Assembly: GCA_963575745.1 (NCBI GenBank)
Contig: CAUYUJ010015499.1
Span: 112,958-157,957, forward strand
From: Prorocentrum cordatum
Taxonomy: Eukaryota; Sar; Dinophyceae; Prorocentrales; Prorocentraceae
Direction of reading: 5' to 3'
Length of the DNA: 45,000 nucleotides
Part shown: in pieces, positions 14,721-24,429 of the stretch
Numbering within the stretch: position 1 is the first letter of the stretch
Layout: every line of letters begins with the position of its first letter
Notes under the pieces: generated by a model
The model's input: only the letters and a program-made list of their open reading frames with translations
What the model was told of the DNA's origin: nothing
The model's database searches: none
Translations under genes and position numbers: made by a program

Positions 14721-16439
14721 ATGTTCGCCGCAGGCCTCCAGAGTGTCGCGGCGGAGTGCCGCCAGCGGGACATCCTGGCGTGGCACGGCGCGGTGGATGA
14801 GGCCTCCTCGCACGTGGCCGCCGCCGTGGTCGCGCAGTGCCGGCGGGCGGCGGACCTGGGCTCCTTCGGGTACAACGTGGCCATCGCGGAGCTGATGCGC
14901 GGGCACCCTTTGCTTGACCGGTTCATGGGGCAGGCGCTCGACTCCGCCGACGACCCGGTGCTCCGAGGCTGCGCCTTCAGCATGCGGCCCGAGATGCTGC
15001 AGGCACCGAACCACGTGCAGTTCGGCTTGAGCATCCTTTGCGGCGCAGTGGCGCCTGGCGTGGTCGCCTCGCTGGGCGCGGAGGGCCTCGAGGTGGACAC
15101 AGTCCACGGGCGGAGCCGGTGCAACTTCGGGGCGCCACCACTGCTCCGGATCAGGTGGCGCAGCGGGGCGGACCCCGAGGCCAACCTGCGGAGAAATGCA
15201 CACCGATGCCGGCGCCCCGGCGCCCTTGCCTCGCCGTCGCTGTCCTGGGGCCCACGGGGGGGCCCTCGTCGCCACGGCTGGGTTCGCCCGCGGAGCCCAG
15301 GTCAGAGCGCACCCCTGGGGTAGTTGCTGGGGGGAGGCGGTGCGGTGCAGGCTGCTGTAGTGCCAGCCCGGCGGCGGCCCCGCCGCGGGCGTTCGAGGCT
15401 GAGCGTCGCCCGGTGGCCCGGGATCGGCCGACGTGGAAGGATCCGTTCGGCCAGCAAGGCGCGGACGCGCAAGGCTGGAAGCATCTGCGTGGAGCACACC
15501 TGGGTCGTTGCGACACGAGCCTGCCAGGGTTAAGTCGGGCCTCGTCCCTCTACAGGAGGAATATTCCAAAAACGGTCCACGAAATAGTCGGGGTACGATT
15601 CTTGGACTATGGTCGAGTCTCTTCGGGATGCTTTTTGTTTTTTTTTTGGTTCGTCCAAAATCGGCCCTGTGGGGGGACAGGCCCGACTTGATGCCAGGGC
15701 CACCCACGACCCGATTCGATTCGCCGGCCGGGGCCGCGATTCCGATTCGACTCGGTGCGGTGCGATGCGCCAGCGTCGGCCGGGGCCAGCGGGAGCCAGG
15801 CGCGGCGGCCCGGATCCGATGCGGCTCGGGAATTATCCGCTGGCGATCCGAGCCGTTTCTGACCCGATCTGGTTTGTCGATCCGATCCAGCTCGGGCCCC
15901 CTCCCCACCCTCCCCACCCTCCACCTTTCGCAACCTCATCTGCCCTGATGCGCCCTGGTGTGAAGCGCAGCACGCAGCGTGTTCATAACGCCCGACGCTG
16001 CGTGTGGGCTCAACGCATTGGCCTAAGTCATGGCGAACGTATCGCGCCAGAGCTACGTTGTCAGTCCTCGTGTTGAGCTCCGTATCCATACTCTACGTGC
16101 TGCGTGTTGCGTATCGGGGCAGCTAAGTTCGCAACTGCTTCTATGTCGCACGCAGCACACTTCAGGAGGGGACAGAACACTCACAGACACAATGAATCGT
16201 CGATCCCCAGGAAATATTGGAGAACATTTGGGCAGTGTGTGGGGGGAAGACGAACATCCCGATTTGTGTGCATTTATCTGTGCCTCCCTGGGCCCCTTCC
16301 ACGATTCTTTCACGACGTGGACCCCCGGCGGTCTTACCAGTTGTTCATCCCGCGTCGTGCTTCGACGGCCCCGAGGCCGAGCAAGGGCCCCCAGAGGCCG
16401 CAGATATTAGCGAAACGCCTCCCGTCGTTTTTTGTTTGT

Positions 16440-16510
<71 letters not shown>

Positions 16511-17294
16511 GAACATTATTAATTCTAAAGAATAATTATTGTTGGGCCCCCTGGTGCGCGCCCCCCCCGCCGCGCCTAGGCCGCAGCCACGTTTTCATCA
16601 TTTTCGTGAGGAAGCCTCAGGTAATTCGAGGTGATCAAGATCCGGTTGTTTTGTTGTAATCCGTTTTCCCTTGCAAAAAACACTATAAAATGACATTTCT
16701 TGTTCTAATATAATCAAATTTCAAGAATCCCTTGCAAAAAATAAGGTAAAGTGGACATTCGCGCGCGCAAGACGAAATCCTTCCAAAAGCTTAGTGTTCG
16801 GAGCGATTTTAACATAAAAACATCAAAAAACCAATGGTTTTTCAACAAAAAAATGTCAAAATCTCATCCCGCGCGCTCTTGCGGATTCGTAGGAAACCCA
16901 ACACTTTTTAAACATTTCTGTCAAACGGGCTTTTGCGAGCAACTTTTTCGAACTTCTGCGACAACGGTTGCGCACCTGCCAGGGCCATCATCCCTGTCAA
17001 ATAATACCATGCGGGACACATTCGTTTTTTCTTCGCGCGCGCACGCCGAAATCTCCAAAAACCATTGGGTTCTGTGGGTGTGTACCCCACGCCAGTGTAG
17101 TAGCCACGGTCGTCCGCACGCCACGAAGTGAAGTGTCCCAACGTCATAGGGCGGGAAGCTGGGTTTGGGTGGTCGCGAAGAGTCGTTTGGATATTTGGTA
17201 GAGCTTGTAATGCCCCCCCACGAAGTGGGGGTATTGCCTGGTGTCGTATGAAAACCCTGGCACTGGGGAGAACACCACGCGTTCGGGTAAAATG

Positions 17295-17325
<31 letters not shown>

Positions 17326-17727
17326 CTTTTGTCTTTCTGGCCCGATGGGGGGCCTGGGTCGCTCCGCTCGCAGGCCTGCCTCCTGTACGCCCGCTTCAAA
17401 ACGCCACGCGTGCCGTGCTCAAGACGTCCGTGCCAACATCAAACGGGCGCCTCCGACGGGGCGCAGAAACTCATTCGCGCGCGCTCCGCGCGTCGCGCTT
17501 ATCGGCTCCCATGCCTCCTCCTCTTCTCCCCCGGGGGGGCGGCGCGGGAGCGCGAAGCTATCCGCGCTTCGCGCTTCGCGCTTGTACTACGCTGTGTGGT
17601 TGGCCCGGCGCGTGTGGGCCACTCTCTTTGGCGTCCGCACCTCGCCAGGCCTGCGCTTGCAGTCTGCGTGTGGAGCTCTGTGCCATCACGCTACGAGCTG
17701 CGTCTCGCGTGCCCAGACCCCCGTGGT

Positions 17728-17786
<59 letters not shown>

Positions 17787-20700
17787 TTTTTTTTATTTGT
17801 TATTTTAATTTTTGTTTTTCTTTGTAATGTAGTTTTTAAGTTAACGTCGATCCACACCACAGGTCTCGACGCATTTCCTGGGCCTGGTTTCTCATCCTGG
17901 GCCGTTCCTTGACGGTCTCGAGGGCCAGCGAGGGCCCTCAGAGGCCGAAAATAGCGAAAAGCCTCCCGACGTTATTCTTTCCTAGCTCGAGGGGCCGGGT
18001 CTGGGTGTCGCGTATCGGGGCAGCTAAGGTCAGAAGGCTCGGAAGTCCCCTGGCCTTCGGAGGAGTTTACCAAGCTTTCTCCAAACTCAAGACATAGAGA
18101 ACTTCTCAGACGGCGCGAGGGCTTCTGAGAAGTCCCGCCGCCTTCTGATCAGGCCTGCTCCTCCTCACTTCCCCCCCTCGCTCGCCGCCGAGCTCCGCGT
18201 CAACACTCTACGGGCTGCAAGTCGCGCATCGGGGCAGCCGACCCAGCCCCCCGACGTCATGATTTCTTCACCACGTCGACCCCCAGAGGTCTCGACCCTT
18301 TCCCCGACCGGTTTTTCATCCCGAGTCGAATAGCGCCAAACTCCCGTCGTGTTTTTTTGGTAGCTCGAGGGGGTCTGGGGAGGAGGAGGAGGAGGAGGAG
18401 GAGGAGAGGAGGAGGAGGAGGAGGAGGAGGAGGAGGGAGGAGGAGGAGGAGGAGAGGAGGATGGAGGAGAGGAAGGAGGAGGAATAGGAAGGAGGAGGGA
18501 GGAGGAGGAAGGAGAGGAGGAGGAGGAGGAAGGAGGAGGAGAAGGGGAAGGGAGAGGAGGAGGAGGAGGCGGAGGTGCCTTCGACTGCCTCCCCCCAAAG
18601 AGGAGGCGGCGGGCGCCGCCGCGCCCGAGACCGCCCGGCGCGGGGCCCTCGCCGCTGTGCTGCGCCGCCAGGCCGCGGCTGCTCGGCGGCGGTGCGCGGC
18701 GGCCTGGGAGGCCGCCCTGGGCGAGGCCGTGGGCGACGTCGTGCGGGTCGTGAAGGCTGCCGCCTCCTCCTCCTCCTCCTCCCCTCCGCCTCCTCCTCCT
18801 CCTCCTCCCTCCTCCGCCCTCCTCCTGCCGCCTCCTCCTCGCCTCCTCCTCCTCCGCCTTGTCCTCCTCCTCCGCCTTCCTCCTCCTCCTCCTCCTCCTC
18901 CTCCGCCTCCTCCTCCTCCTCCTCCTCCTCCTCTTTCTCTCCTCCTCCCTCCTCCTCCCTCCTCCTCCTCTCCTCCTCCTCCTCCTCCTCCTCCTCACCT
19001 CCTCCTCCTCCTACTCCTTTCTCCTCCTGCGCCTCCTCCTTCCTCCGCCTCCTCCCCTCCTCCTCTCCTCCGCCTCCTCCTCCTCCTCGTCTCCTCCTCC
19101 TCCTCCTCCTCCTCTTCCTCTCCTCCTCCTTCCTCCTCACCGCCTCCCTCTCCTCCTCCTCCTCCTCCTCCTCCTCCTCTCCTCTCGCCTCCCCTCTTCC
19201 GCCTCCTCCGCCTCCTTCTCCTCTCCTCCTCCTCCTCCTCCTCCCTCCTCCTCCTCTCCCTCCTCCAGTCCTCCTCTGCCTCCTCCTCCTCCTCCTCCGT
19301 CCTCCTCCTCCTCCTCCTCCTCCTCCTCCTCCTCCTCCTCCTCCCTCTCCTCTTTCTCCTCCTCCTCCTCCTCCTCCTCCTCCTCCTCCTCCTCCTCCTC
19401 CCCAGAGATCCGAGGATACGATTTTTTCACTCCGGCGGTTCTCCTGGATTTCGGCCTCTGGGGCCCGTTGTCGGGCCCGCGGGCCATCAAAAACGGATCC
19501 GCGGCGGAAAGCCACCCCTGGGGAGGCGGTCAGGACCTCCTGGGGTCGGGCGTGGCGGCGCCCGCCGCCTCTCTGGGGGAGCAGTCGAAGGCACCGACCT
19601 CGGCTGCCCCGACACGCCCGACACCCAGACCCCCTCGGGCCACGAAGAAATCATGGCGCGGGGAGTTTTTCGTTGGCTTTTCGGCCTCTGGGGGCCCTCG
19701 CAGGCTCTCGGGACCGTCGAGGAGCGTCTCGGGATGCCGAGCACCGGCCCCAGGGAGTGGGTCCAGACCGCCGGGGGTCCACGTCGTGAAAACATCATGG
19801 CGTCGCGGGTCCCGGTTCGCCACTCCTCCGTGCCCCGCCTCCGCTCGCCGCCGTGCGCCGCCACCGTCCCGCACCCCCCCTCTCCGCCGCGGCCTCGCCT
19901 CCGCCCCTCTGCTCTTCGTCCTGCTCTTCCTCGTCCCCGCTCGGCGCTGTTGGAGCGGGCCGGAGGCCTGAGGTGGCCCAGCACTGGCTCCGGCGAGCAG
20001 GCAGGGGGGGCAGGGTCGAGGCGCGGGGTTCGACAATGGTTTTGGCCCTCTTCGGCCTCCGGGGGCCGTTGTCGGGTCCCAGGACCTGGGGCGAAGACCT
20101 GCACATGTGGACCCCGGGAGGACTCTGGGGACCGATTTTGAGCGGATTTGGCCTCGTGCTCTTGATCGATGGTCTGGGGCCCCGTCCAGTTCAGACCCCC
20201 CCCGGCCGCCTCCAAGTGAAGGCCTTGTGCGAGCAGGTGGCAGGGCGCGGCGGCTTCGAGTGCGAGGTCGACGTGTCCCCAGCAGTGCTGGAGCACAGCC
20301 TGTGCCGCAAGTTTGACGGCCACACTGTCCACAGCGTCGCGGACGACGACGTCGTCCTGGGGTACCTCTTCAGCTTGTTGCCTGAGGCCGCTGGGGCCCA
20401 CTCCCATGCGCAGCTGCATCCTGGCCTGCTGCTGGACCCAGTGAGCGAGCGCGCCCGCGTGGCGCTGGCCAGAGATGGCATCTCGGCCGAAGTCTTCAAT
20501 CGCTCGTGCCTGCACCTGTCGTGGCCCCCTCCAGGCGGCGCCTCTCCGATGGCCGTGGCCTCCGCAGAGGTGTGGCCCGCGCCGCCACCCGCTTCGCCGC
20601 ATGCGTCGCCCGCCTTCGGCGCTGAGCCCACGGACCCCGCCCCGTTCGACTCCACGCAGGCGTGGCCCGCGGCCGCTGGGCCCGCGGCGGCGGCGCCGCC

Positions 20701-22013
20701 GCCGCAGGACGAGCCGGCCGCCCCGGAGGCCGAGTCGACGCCCCCGCCCTCTGGGCGCGCGGGCGCTCCCGCGGAGGCCCTGTCGCCTGCCCCGCCGCGC
20801 ATGCCGCCCAGACCCCGCCGGGCCCACCGCCCGCCCCTGCCAGGCCGCACTCCTGCAGAACGCGCGGGGGCCGCGGCCACGGAGCCACCCGCAGGCGCCG
20901 CCGCACAGGGCCCAGCTGCCGCGGGGAGCGTCCCCGCGGCCGCTCCCCAGCTGCCGCCGCCACGCGTCCAGCCAGACTGGCCGCTGGAGGCCGAGCTGTC
21001 GCCTGTCGCCGAGGCGGCCGAGCTGCCGAGCTGGCTGCTGCTCTCCCCCTCGCCGCTGGCGCTGCCGCCGCCGCCGCCACCTCCGCCGGCGCGGCAGGCG
21101 GATTTGTCGCCAGCGCGGGCGTCTGCGCGGACGCCTGCGCCGGCGTGGTCGGCGGTCCTGCCGCATTTGCCACCTCCACCAGCGGGCTCGTCGCCGATGG
21201 CGCCGCGCCCGTCGCTTGCGGGCCCGCCGCCGTCGCCCTCGGACCCGTCGCCGCGGGCAGCGCTGTGGGAGCCGCCAGGGCTGGCGCCGGTGGCCGCGCA
21301 GGGAGTTGCAGCCATCGCTGCGGCTGGGGCCGCTGGGCTGCGCGGCGGGGCGGTGGTGCACGCACCCGACGCCGTGTACGCACCCGACGCCGCTGCGCAC
21401 GTCTGGATGCCGGTCCTTCCGAGGAGATCCAACGCTGCTGAAGTCACGACCAGAGCCCTAGACCGCAACTTTCTGCTGCCTTCTCCGAGCCGGACCGATC
21501 TGTGATGGCCCCGGAGCCCGAAACGAGGCAACACATCGCCCGTCGTGAAGTGTCGAGACGCCAGGATCTCAGGGAAGCTCCTGGCACGAGGCACTTCGGC
21601 TGGACACCGGGCATGCCAGGGAGCTGCCAGGTGCAGCGCACGCGGCGTGGCACGCGGAGGCCGCCTTGCCGCCCAGCGATCACGCCAGCGGGGGCGGCGG
21701 CCACCCTGCGCGCGCGGAGGCCGTCGGCGGTGCGCAGGCGGCGGTGGCGCTGGGGCTGGGCGCAGCGGCGGGTGCTACCGAGGTGCCTGCGGCACCGCTG
21801 TGCCCCGGAGGTGCTGCCAGCGCAGGGCGCAGGGCGCCCGGGAATGTCATCATGCAGTGCGGCATCTGCCACGACGATGGCCCCATGGAATCGCTGGCCA
21901 GCTGCGGCCACCTCGTCTGCTCCGACTGCCTCGAGCGCGCGCTGGGGCCGCAGCGGAAGTGCCCCTTCTGCCGCTGTCAGGTGTCCGGCTCGCAGCCGCT
22001 GTTCGCGCCCTGA
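14721..22013 (+). CDS. Two-copy unknown domain plus C-terminal RING finger; probable E3 ubiquitin ligase (multi-exon)
   Basis: Proposed pieces are exon 1 14721-15179, exon 2 18606-18755, exon 3 20222 to about 21400, and a last exon from about 21570 to TGA at 22011-22013. Exon 1 (MFAAGLQSVAAECRQRDILA...) aligns without gaps over 49 residues, 19 identical, with the exon 2 + exon 3 join (ALAAVLRRQAAAARRRCAAA...). Similarity continues with one gap through SADDPVLRGCAFSMRPE / VADDDVVLGYLFSLLPE. So one domain occurs twice; I do not recognise it. Exon 3 then runs into a Pro/Ala-rich linker. The last exon holds a RING, C-x2-C-x11-C-x-H-x2-C-x2-C-x10-C-x2-C, at 21858-21971. RINGs of this kind usually recruit E2 enzymes, so a ligase role is likely but inferred. 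Uncertain points: whether exon 1 belongs to the same gene, the donor near 15180 (GC, with GAGGC repeated at 18603), and the linker/RING junction. Confidence 0.62.
15530..15691. mobile_element. MITE-like element, TIR family X, with perfect 8-bp target duplication
   Basis: Left end TTAAGTCGGGC...GTCCCTCTACAGGAGGA and right end CCTGTGGGGGGACAGGCCCG...ACTTGA are inverted copies. TGCCAGGG flanks both sides (15522-15529 and 15692-15699). The interior is AT-richer with a T tract and TTCGTCCAAAATC before the right TIR. It has no coding capacity, so transposition would need a transposase encoded elsewhere. Confidence 0.85.
16076..16132 (+). repeat. Short interspersed repeat (family T)
   Basis: GAGCTCCGTATCCATACTCT...GTATCGGGGCAGCTAAG recurs with changes at 18188-18240 (GAGCTCCGCGTCAACACTCT...GCATCGGGGCAGCC), and its last 20 bases recur at 18008-18028. 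Confidence 0.5.
16160..16290 (+). repeat. Interspersed repeat (family U), copies here and at 26,650-26,812
   Basis: Both copies share CACAGACACAA, AATCGTCGAT, CCCCAG, AATAT, a run GTGGGGGGAAGAC, TTTGTGTGCATTTATCTGTG (here) or its close relative, and CTGGGCCCC. A more diverged relative may lie at 22,222-22,385. No coding content. Confidence 0.5.
16287..16440 (-). mobile_element. Family R repeat running into a GTT array
   Basis: CACGACGTGGACCCCCGGCG, TTCGACGGCCCCGAGGCCGA and GGGCCCCCAGAGGCCG are family R blocks in reverse order. The copy ends at CCTCCCGTCGTTTTTTG, directly followed by the (GTT)n array at 16443-16511. Confidence 0.58.
16443..16511 (+). repeat. GTT array
   Basis: About 23 uninterrupted GTT units at the end of a family R repeat. 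A shorter GTT array lies at 17294-17326. Confidence 0.9.
16610..17280. other. AT-rich island and a GC hairpin
   Basis: 16610-17060 is clearly AT-richer than its surroundings, with CCCTTGCAAAAAA twice (near 16671 and 16731). AATGCCCCCCCACGAAGTGG and the following GGGTATT (17209-17235) fold into a tight stem-loop. No gene recognised. Confidence 0.5.
17712..18003 (-). mobile_element. CCCAGACCCCC-ended interspersed repeat (family R) containing a poly-T tract
   Basis: The element begins CCCAGACCCCC (17712) and ends AGCTCGAGGGGCCGGGTCTG. The middle carries the family blocks AGGTCTCGAC, GACGGTCTCGAGGGCCAGCG, GAGGGCCCTCAGAGGCCGAA and CCTCCCGACG. A pure T run of about 57 and an AT-rich stretch interrupt its left part, where other copies have a short T-rich motif. 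Confidence 0.62.
18031..18191 (+). repeat. Interspersed GC-rich repeat, family S (copy 2)
   Basis: CAGAAGGCTCGGAAGTCCCC, AACTTCTCAGACGGCGCGAG, AAGTCCCGCCGCCTTCTGAT and CCCCCCTCGCTCGCCGCCGA follow the family order. It is sandwiched between two family R repeats. Confidence 0.68.
18242..18379 (-). mobile_element. Family R repeat, internally deleted
   Basis: It starts CCCAGCCCCCCGACGTCATG, continues CACGTCGACCCCCAGAGGTC and ends TAGCTCGAGGGGGTCTGGG. The central GGGCC-rich block of other copies is missing. Confidence 0.62.
18370..19400. repeat. GGA array and CTC array flanking a short exon
   Basis: 18370-18570 is almost all purine on this strand (GGA units) and 18764-19400 almost all pyrimidine (CTC units). 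The roughly 190-bp GC-rich stretch between them includes the proposed exon at 18606-18755. The two arrays are complementary and could pair. Confidence 0.8.
18756..20221 (+). other. GC-AG intron bounded by an 8-bp direct repeat
   Basis: GTGAAGGC occurs at 18750-18757 and again at 20216-20223. Removing GCTGCC...AAGTGAAG joins DVVRVVK to ALCEQVAGRGGF in phase 0, which exactly restores the alignment with the paralogous domain in the 14.7-kb exon. The 1466-nt interior contains a long CTC array (18764-19400) and interspersed repeats of the CCCAGACCCCC-ended family (19395-19815). The exact repeat is what an insertion with target duplication would leave. Confidence 0.7.
19624..19815 (+). mobile_element. 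Family R repeat inside the RING-gene intron
   Basis: Left end CCCAGACCCCCTCGGGCCAC. Inside are GGCCTCTGGGGGCCCTCGCA, CTCGGGACCGTCGAGGAGCG and GTCCAGACCGCCGGGGGTCC, with GTCGCGGGTCCCGG at the right. The upstream segment 19395-19560 (CGGCCTCTGGGGCCCGTTGT...) is a further partial copy. Confidence 0.58.
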
Positions 22014-22403
22014 CGTGAGCACTCTTGTGTGCATTCGGCCAGCGCCAGGGTCGCAGAGGCGCTGTGCTCTCTCGGATAGGGCTCGTGCCGTCCTGTACCC
22101 GGGAGGCACCCTGCCTGGTCTTAACCCGTGCAGGCTCTGAATTCACGCGCATCGCTTGCCTCCCGATGGCTTGGCGAGCGCAATGCTTGCCTCCCCCGCC
22201 AATCTTTCCAGAGGGAACAAGCACACACACACACTGACATGAAGACCATCGCGCACTCCCAGGGGCATCAAGGGAACTGTGGCAAGCAGAGGGGCAGGCG
22301 AGAACCCAGCACGTATGGAGAGCGATGGGGAATCCTGGGAGGACGTGTGTCTACTTATCTATGTGTGTCCCTGGTGGAGGGATTCTCCGAAGGGCTTAGG
22401 CGA
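22014..22403. other. 3' flank of the RING gene
   Basis: Unique sequence then a possible diverged family U repeat (22222-22385). No gene. Confidence 0.4.
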
Positions 22404-22510
22404 CACGTCCTCCTCCTCCTCCTCCTTCTCCTCCTCCTCCTCCTCCTCCTCCTCCATTCTTTTCCTCCTCCTCCTCCTTCTCCTCCTCCTCCTCCTCCTC
22501 CTCCTCCTCG
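22404..22510 (+). repeat. CTC array
   Basis: Pyrimidine trinucleotide array downstream of the RING gene. Confidence 0.85.
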
Positions 22511-22563
22511 GGTCGCCTACGGCCCTGGGGGAAACCGTGCAGTCGAGGTATAGTCGGGGAAAC

Positions 22564-22748
22564 GTAAGACTCGGTTAAGCCGGAACTCGGGTTTGCCGAC
22601 GCTTTTTGACGAGCGCGTCCTGGATTTTGACGGTTCGGTTTTCGTGGGAAGTCTGCTGCGGGAGCTCGCGTCAAATTTCAGGTTGGGTCTCGTCATTTTC
22701 ATGATGGCCCCGTCAGGGCAACCCGAGTCTCCCCAACCCGAGTCTTAC
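22564..22748. mobile_element. Inverted-repeat element
   Basis: GTAAGACTCGG...CTCGGGTTTGCC at the left is mirrored by GGCAACCCGAG...CCCGAGTCTTAC at the right; each arm contains ACTCGG twice. The element is 185 bp with no open frame of interest. Confidence 0.68.
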
Positions 22749-22749
22749 G

Positions 22750-23350
22750 CCAGTTCGGGGAGGGTGCCCTGAAGTTCTTCGTGCTTGTTGGATGTTCTTT
22801 TGCATCCTGGTGAGGGTGCCCGTGGAGGTTCTCTGTGTGTTATGGCCGGCGGAGGGTCTCATGTTCTCGGACGATGTTCTTCTGTCCTAGGTCTGGCCGT
22901 GACCGTCGTCGTGCTTTTTCACGACGTGGGCCCCGGAGTGCTGGGCCCTGTCCCCCCGCCTGCTGTGTACGTCGTGGATCTTCCTCTTGTTCGGGCACGG
23001 ACAGAACGCCCCCCCAGACAAATCAAGAGGAAATCTGCACGGGTTCACTCGACGTTGGCACTTGAATGTGCGGGTGGAGTCCCCAGTCGGTTTCGCTCAT
23101 CGGCGTGCAGACACGTGCCAGGATTGCAGGAGTTGACATCGCTTCCTTGGCGGAGGGCGGCGGAAGTGAAACGATGCCATATCCGCCAGCGGAAGCCAGC
23201 GGAAGGCCCGCGGAAGCCGGCGGAAGCAAACGTCTGTCTTCCACGAGCTGGCCTTTTTTTTGGGGGGGGGGTTAAGGGTTTCTGGAACCGGCCACATCGA
23301 ATCCGCTCCCTCGCCCCCCGATCCATACCCGAGCAACGAGGAAACCAGAC
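22750..23350. other. Unassigned intergenic sequence
   Basis: GGGGAGGGTGCCCT...GGCCGGCGGAGGGTCTC (22755-22860) recurs in diverged form at 26,830-26,900, and its first part at 26,375. GCGGAAG units repeat near 23,160-23,230. No gene. Confidence 0.45.
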
Positions 23351-23534
23351 CCCCGACGGCATGAGTTGTTCATGGCGTGGACCCCCAGCGGTCTGGACCC
23401 GTTCCCCGGGGACCCGTGTTGCATCCCGAGCCCCTCTCTGGACGGCCCCGAGGGCCGGCGAGGGCCCCCAGGGGCCGAAGACAGGGACAAGCTCCCCGCC
23501 GTGATCTTCTCTCATGACCCGAGGGGGCCTGGGG
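23351..23534 (-). mobile_element. Family R repeat
   Basis: CCAGACCCCCGACGGCATGA at the left and GACCCGAGGGGGCCTGGG at the right are the family ends. The interior has GACCCCCAGCGGTCTGGACC, GGCCCCGAGGGCCGGCGAGG and CCCCCAGGGGCCGAAGACAG. Confidence 0.62.
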
Positions 23535-23781
23535 AAGCCGGGGCCCGCGGCTCGGGCACTGGCGCGCAGGCCGCCCGTGCAGGGGGCCGCGCGCGCGCGC
23601 CCTCGTCTCCGCGAGGCGTGCCGCGCCGGCGGCCCGCGCGGGGTCGCCGGCGCGAGGCCGCCGCGCCCCTCGTGCGCGAGGCCGCCTCGCTGGCCGAGCA
23701 GCCCGTGCCGTGGCTGTCTGAAAACGGCGGGGGCGTCGGTGGAGGGCTGTGCCCAGGCGGCCGCAGACCTCGGGGACGGAA

Positions 23782-23966
23782 CCCAGGCCCCCTCGAGTTA
23801 TGAAAAAATCATGACGGGAGGTTTTTCATTATTTTTGGCCTTCGGGGGCCCTCGCTGGTCCTCGGGACCGTCAAAAAACGACTCAGGACGAAAAACCGGT
23901 CCCGGGGAAAGGGTCCAGACCGCTGGGGTCGACGTCATGAAAAATTCATGACGTCGGGGGTCTGGG
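23782..23966 (+). mobile_element. Family R repeat, well preserved
   Basis: It runs from CCCAGGCCCCCTCGAGTTAT to GACGTCGGGGGTCTGGG. Blocks are ATGACGGGAGGTTTTTCATT, CTTCGGGGGCCCTCGCTGGT, CTCGGGACCGTCAAAAAACG, AACCGGTCCCGGGGAAAGGG and GTCATGAAAAATTCATGACG. The ends are imperfect terminal inverted repeats (CCCAG-CCCCC). Confidence 0.66.
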
Positions 23967-24429
23967 AACAGAGGGGGGTGATGACCAGGGGGGGGTGGAT
24001 ATCCTGGCGGGGGCCATGACGTTTCCCCAGATTTTATGGCGTCTCTTCTTATTTCATTGCGTCCCTGGCCCCCCCGCTGGGCCGCGCACATGCCGCCGGC
24101 CATGATTTGCACCCCCCCCTCTTGGACACCCCCCTCTTTACCGCTCCCGAAGACCCTAGGGGGGTCCTTCTCTGATCAGGGCGGCAGTGCTGCCCGCGGC
24201 TGGTCCACGATTCGAGCTCCACTGGCTTCCAGACCCTGGATGCCTTGTCACTCAAGATGCCTTTGCACTGGCAGGCGAGTTCAAACGTCGCGAAAGGGCC
24301 CTCTAAGCTGCCGAGCAAAAAGCTATTCCTTATCCGATGCCCCCACCGTGCGGGGTCCCCGGAGGTCCCGGCCCCCCTGGGGCCGGCCCTTCCCCCCAGG
24401 CAGCCTCTTGACGACCCGGGGGCCCGGCG
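23967..24429. other. Unassigned intergenic sequence
   Basis: GC-rich unique sequence with G and C runs. No gene or family recognised. Confidence 0.4.

Larger units (their letters stand above)
15180..18605 (+). other. Repeat-filled segment between the first and second domain copies (possible intron)
   Basis: If the two domain copies are one gene, this is an intron with GAG|GC at the left and GAG|GC at the right. If not, it is intergenic. It contains a TIR element (15530-15691), SL-free GC-rich DNA, a GTT array (16443-16511), an AT-rich block (16610-17080), a second GTT array (17294-17326), a poly-T tract (17728-17785), interspersed repeats of several families and a GGA array (18370-18570). 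I see no further exon inside it. Confidence 0.4.

Noticed and set aside
18357-20141. 594-residue open frame rich in Ser, Pro, Leu and Arg
   Set aside because: Most of it is translation of the GGA and CTC arrays. Only the 18606-18755 piece is kept, because it aligns with the paralogous domain.
23520-23790. Ala/Arg-rich GC stretch resembling an exon
   Set aside because: No frame is favoured, no alignment to the domain copies, and it lies between two family R repeats.
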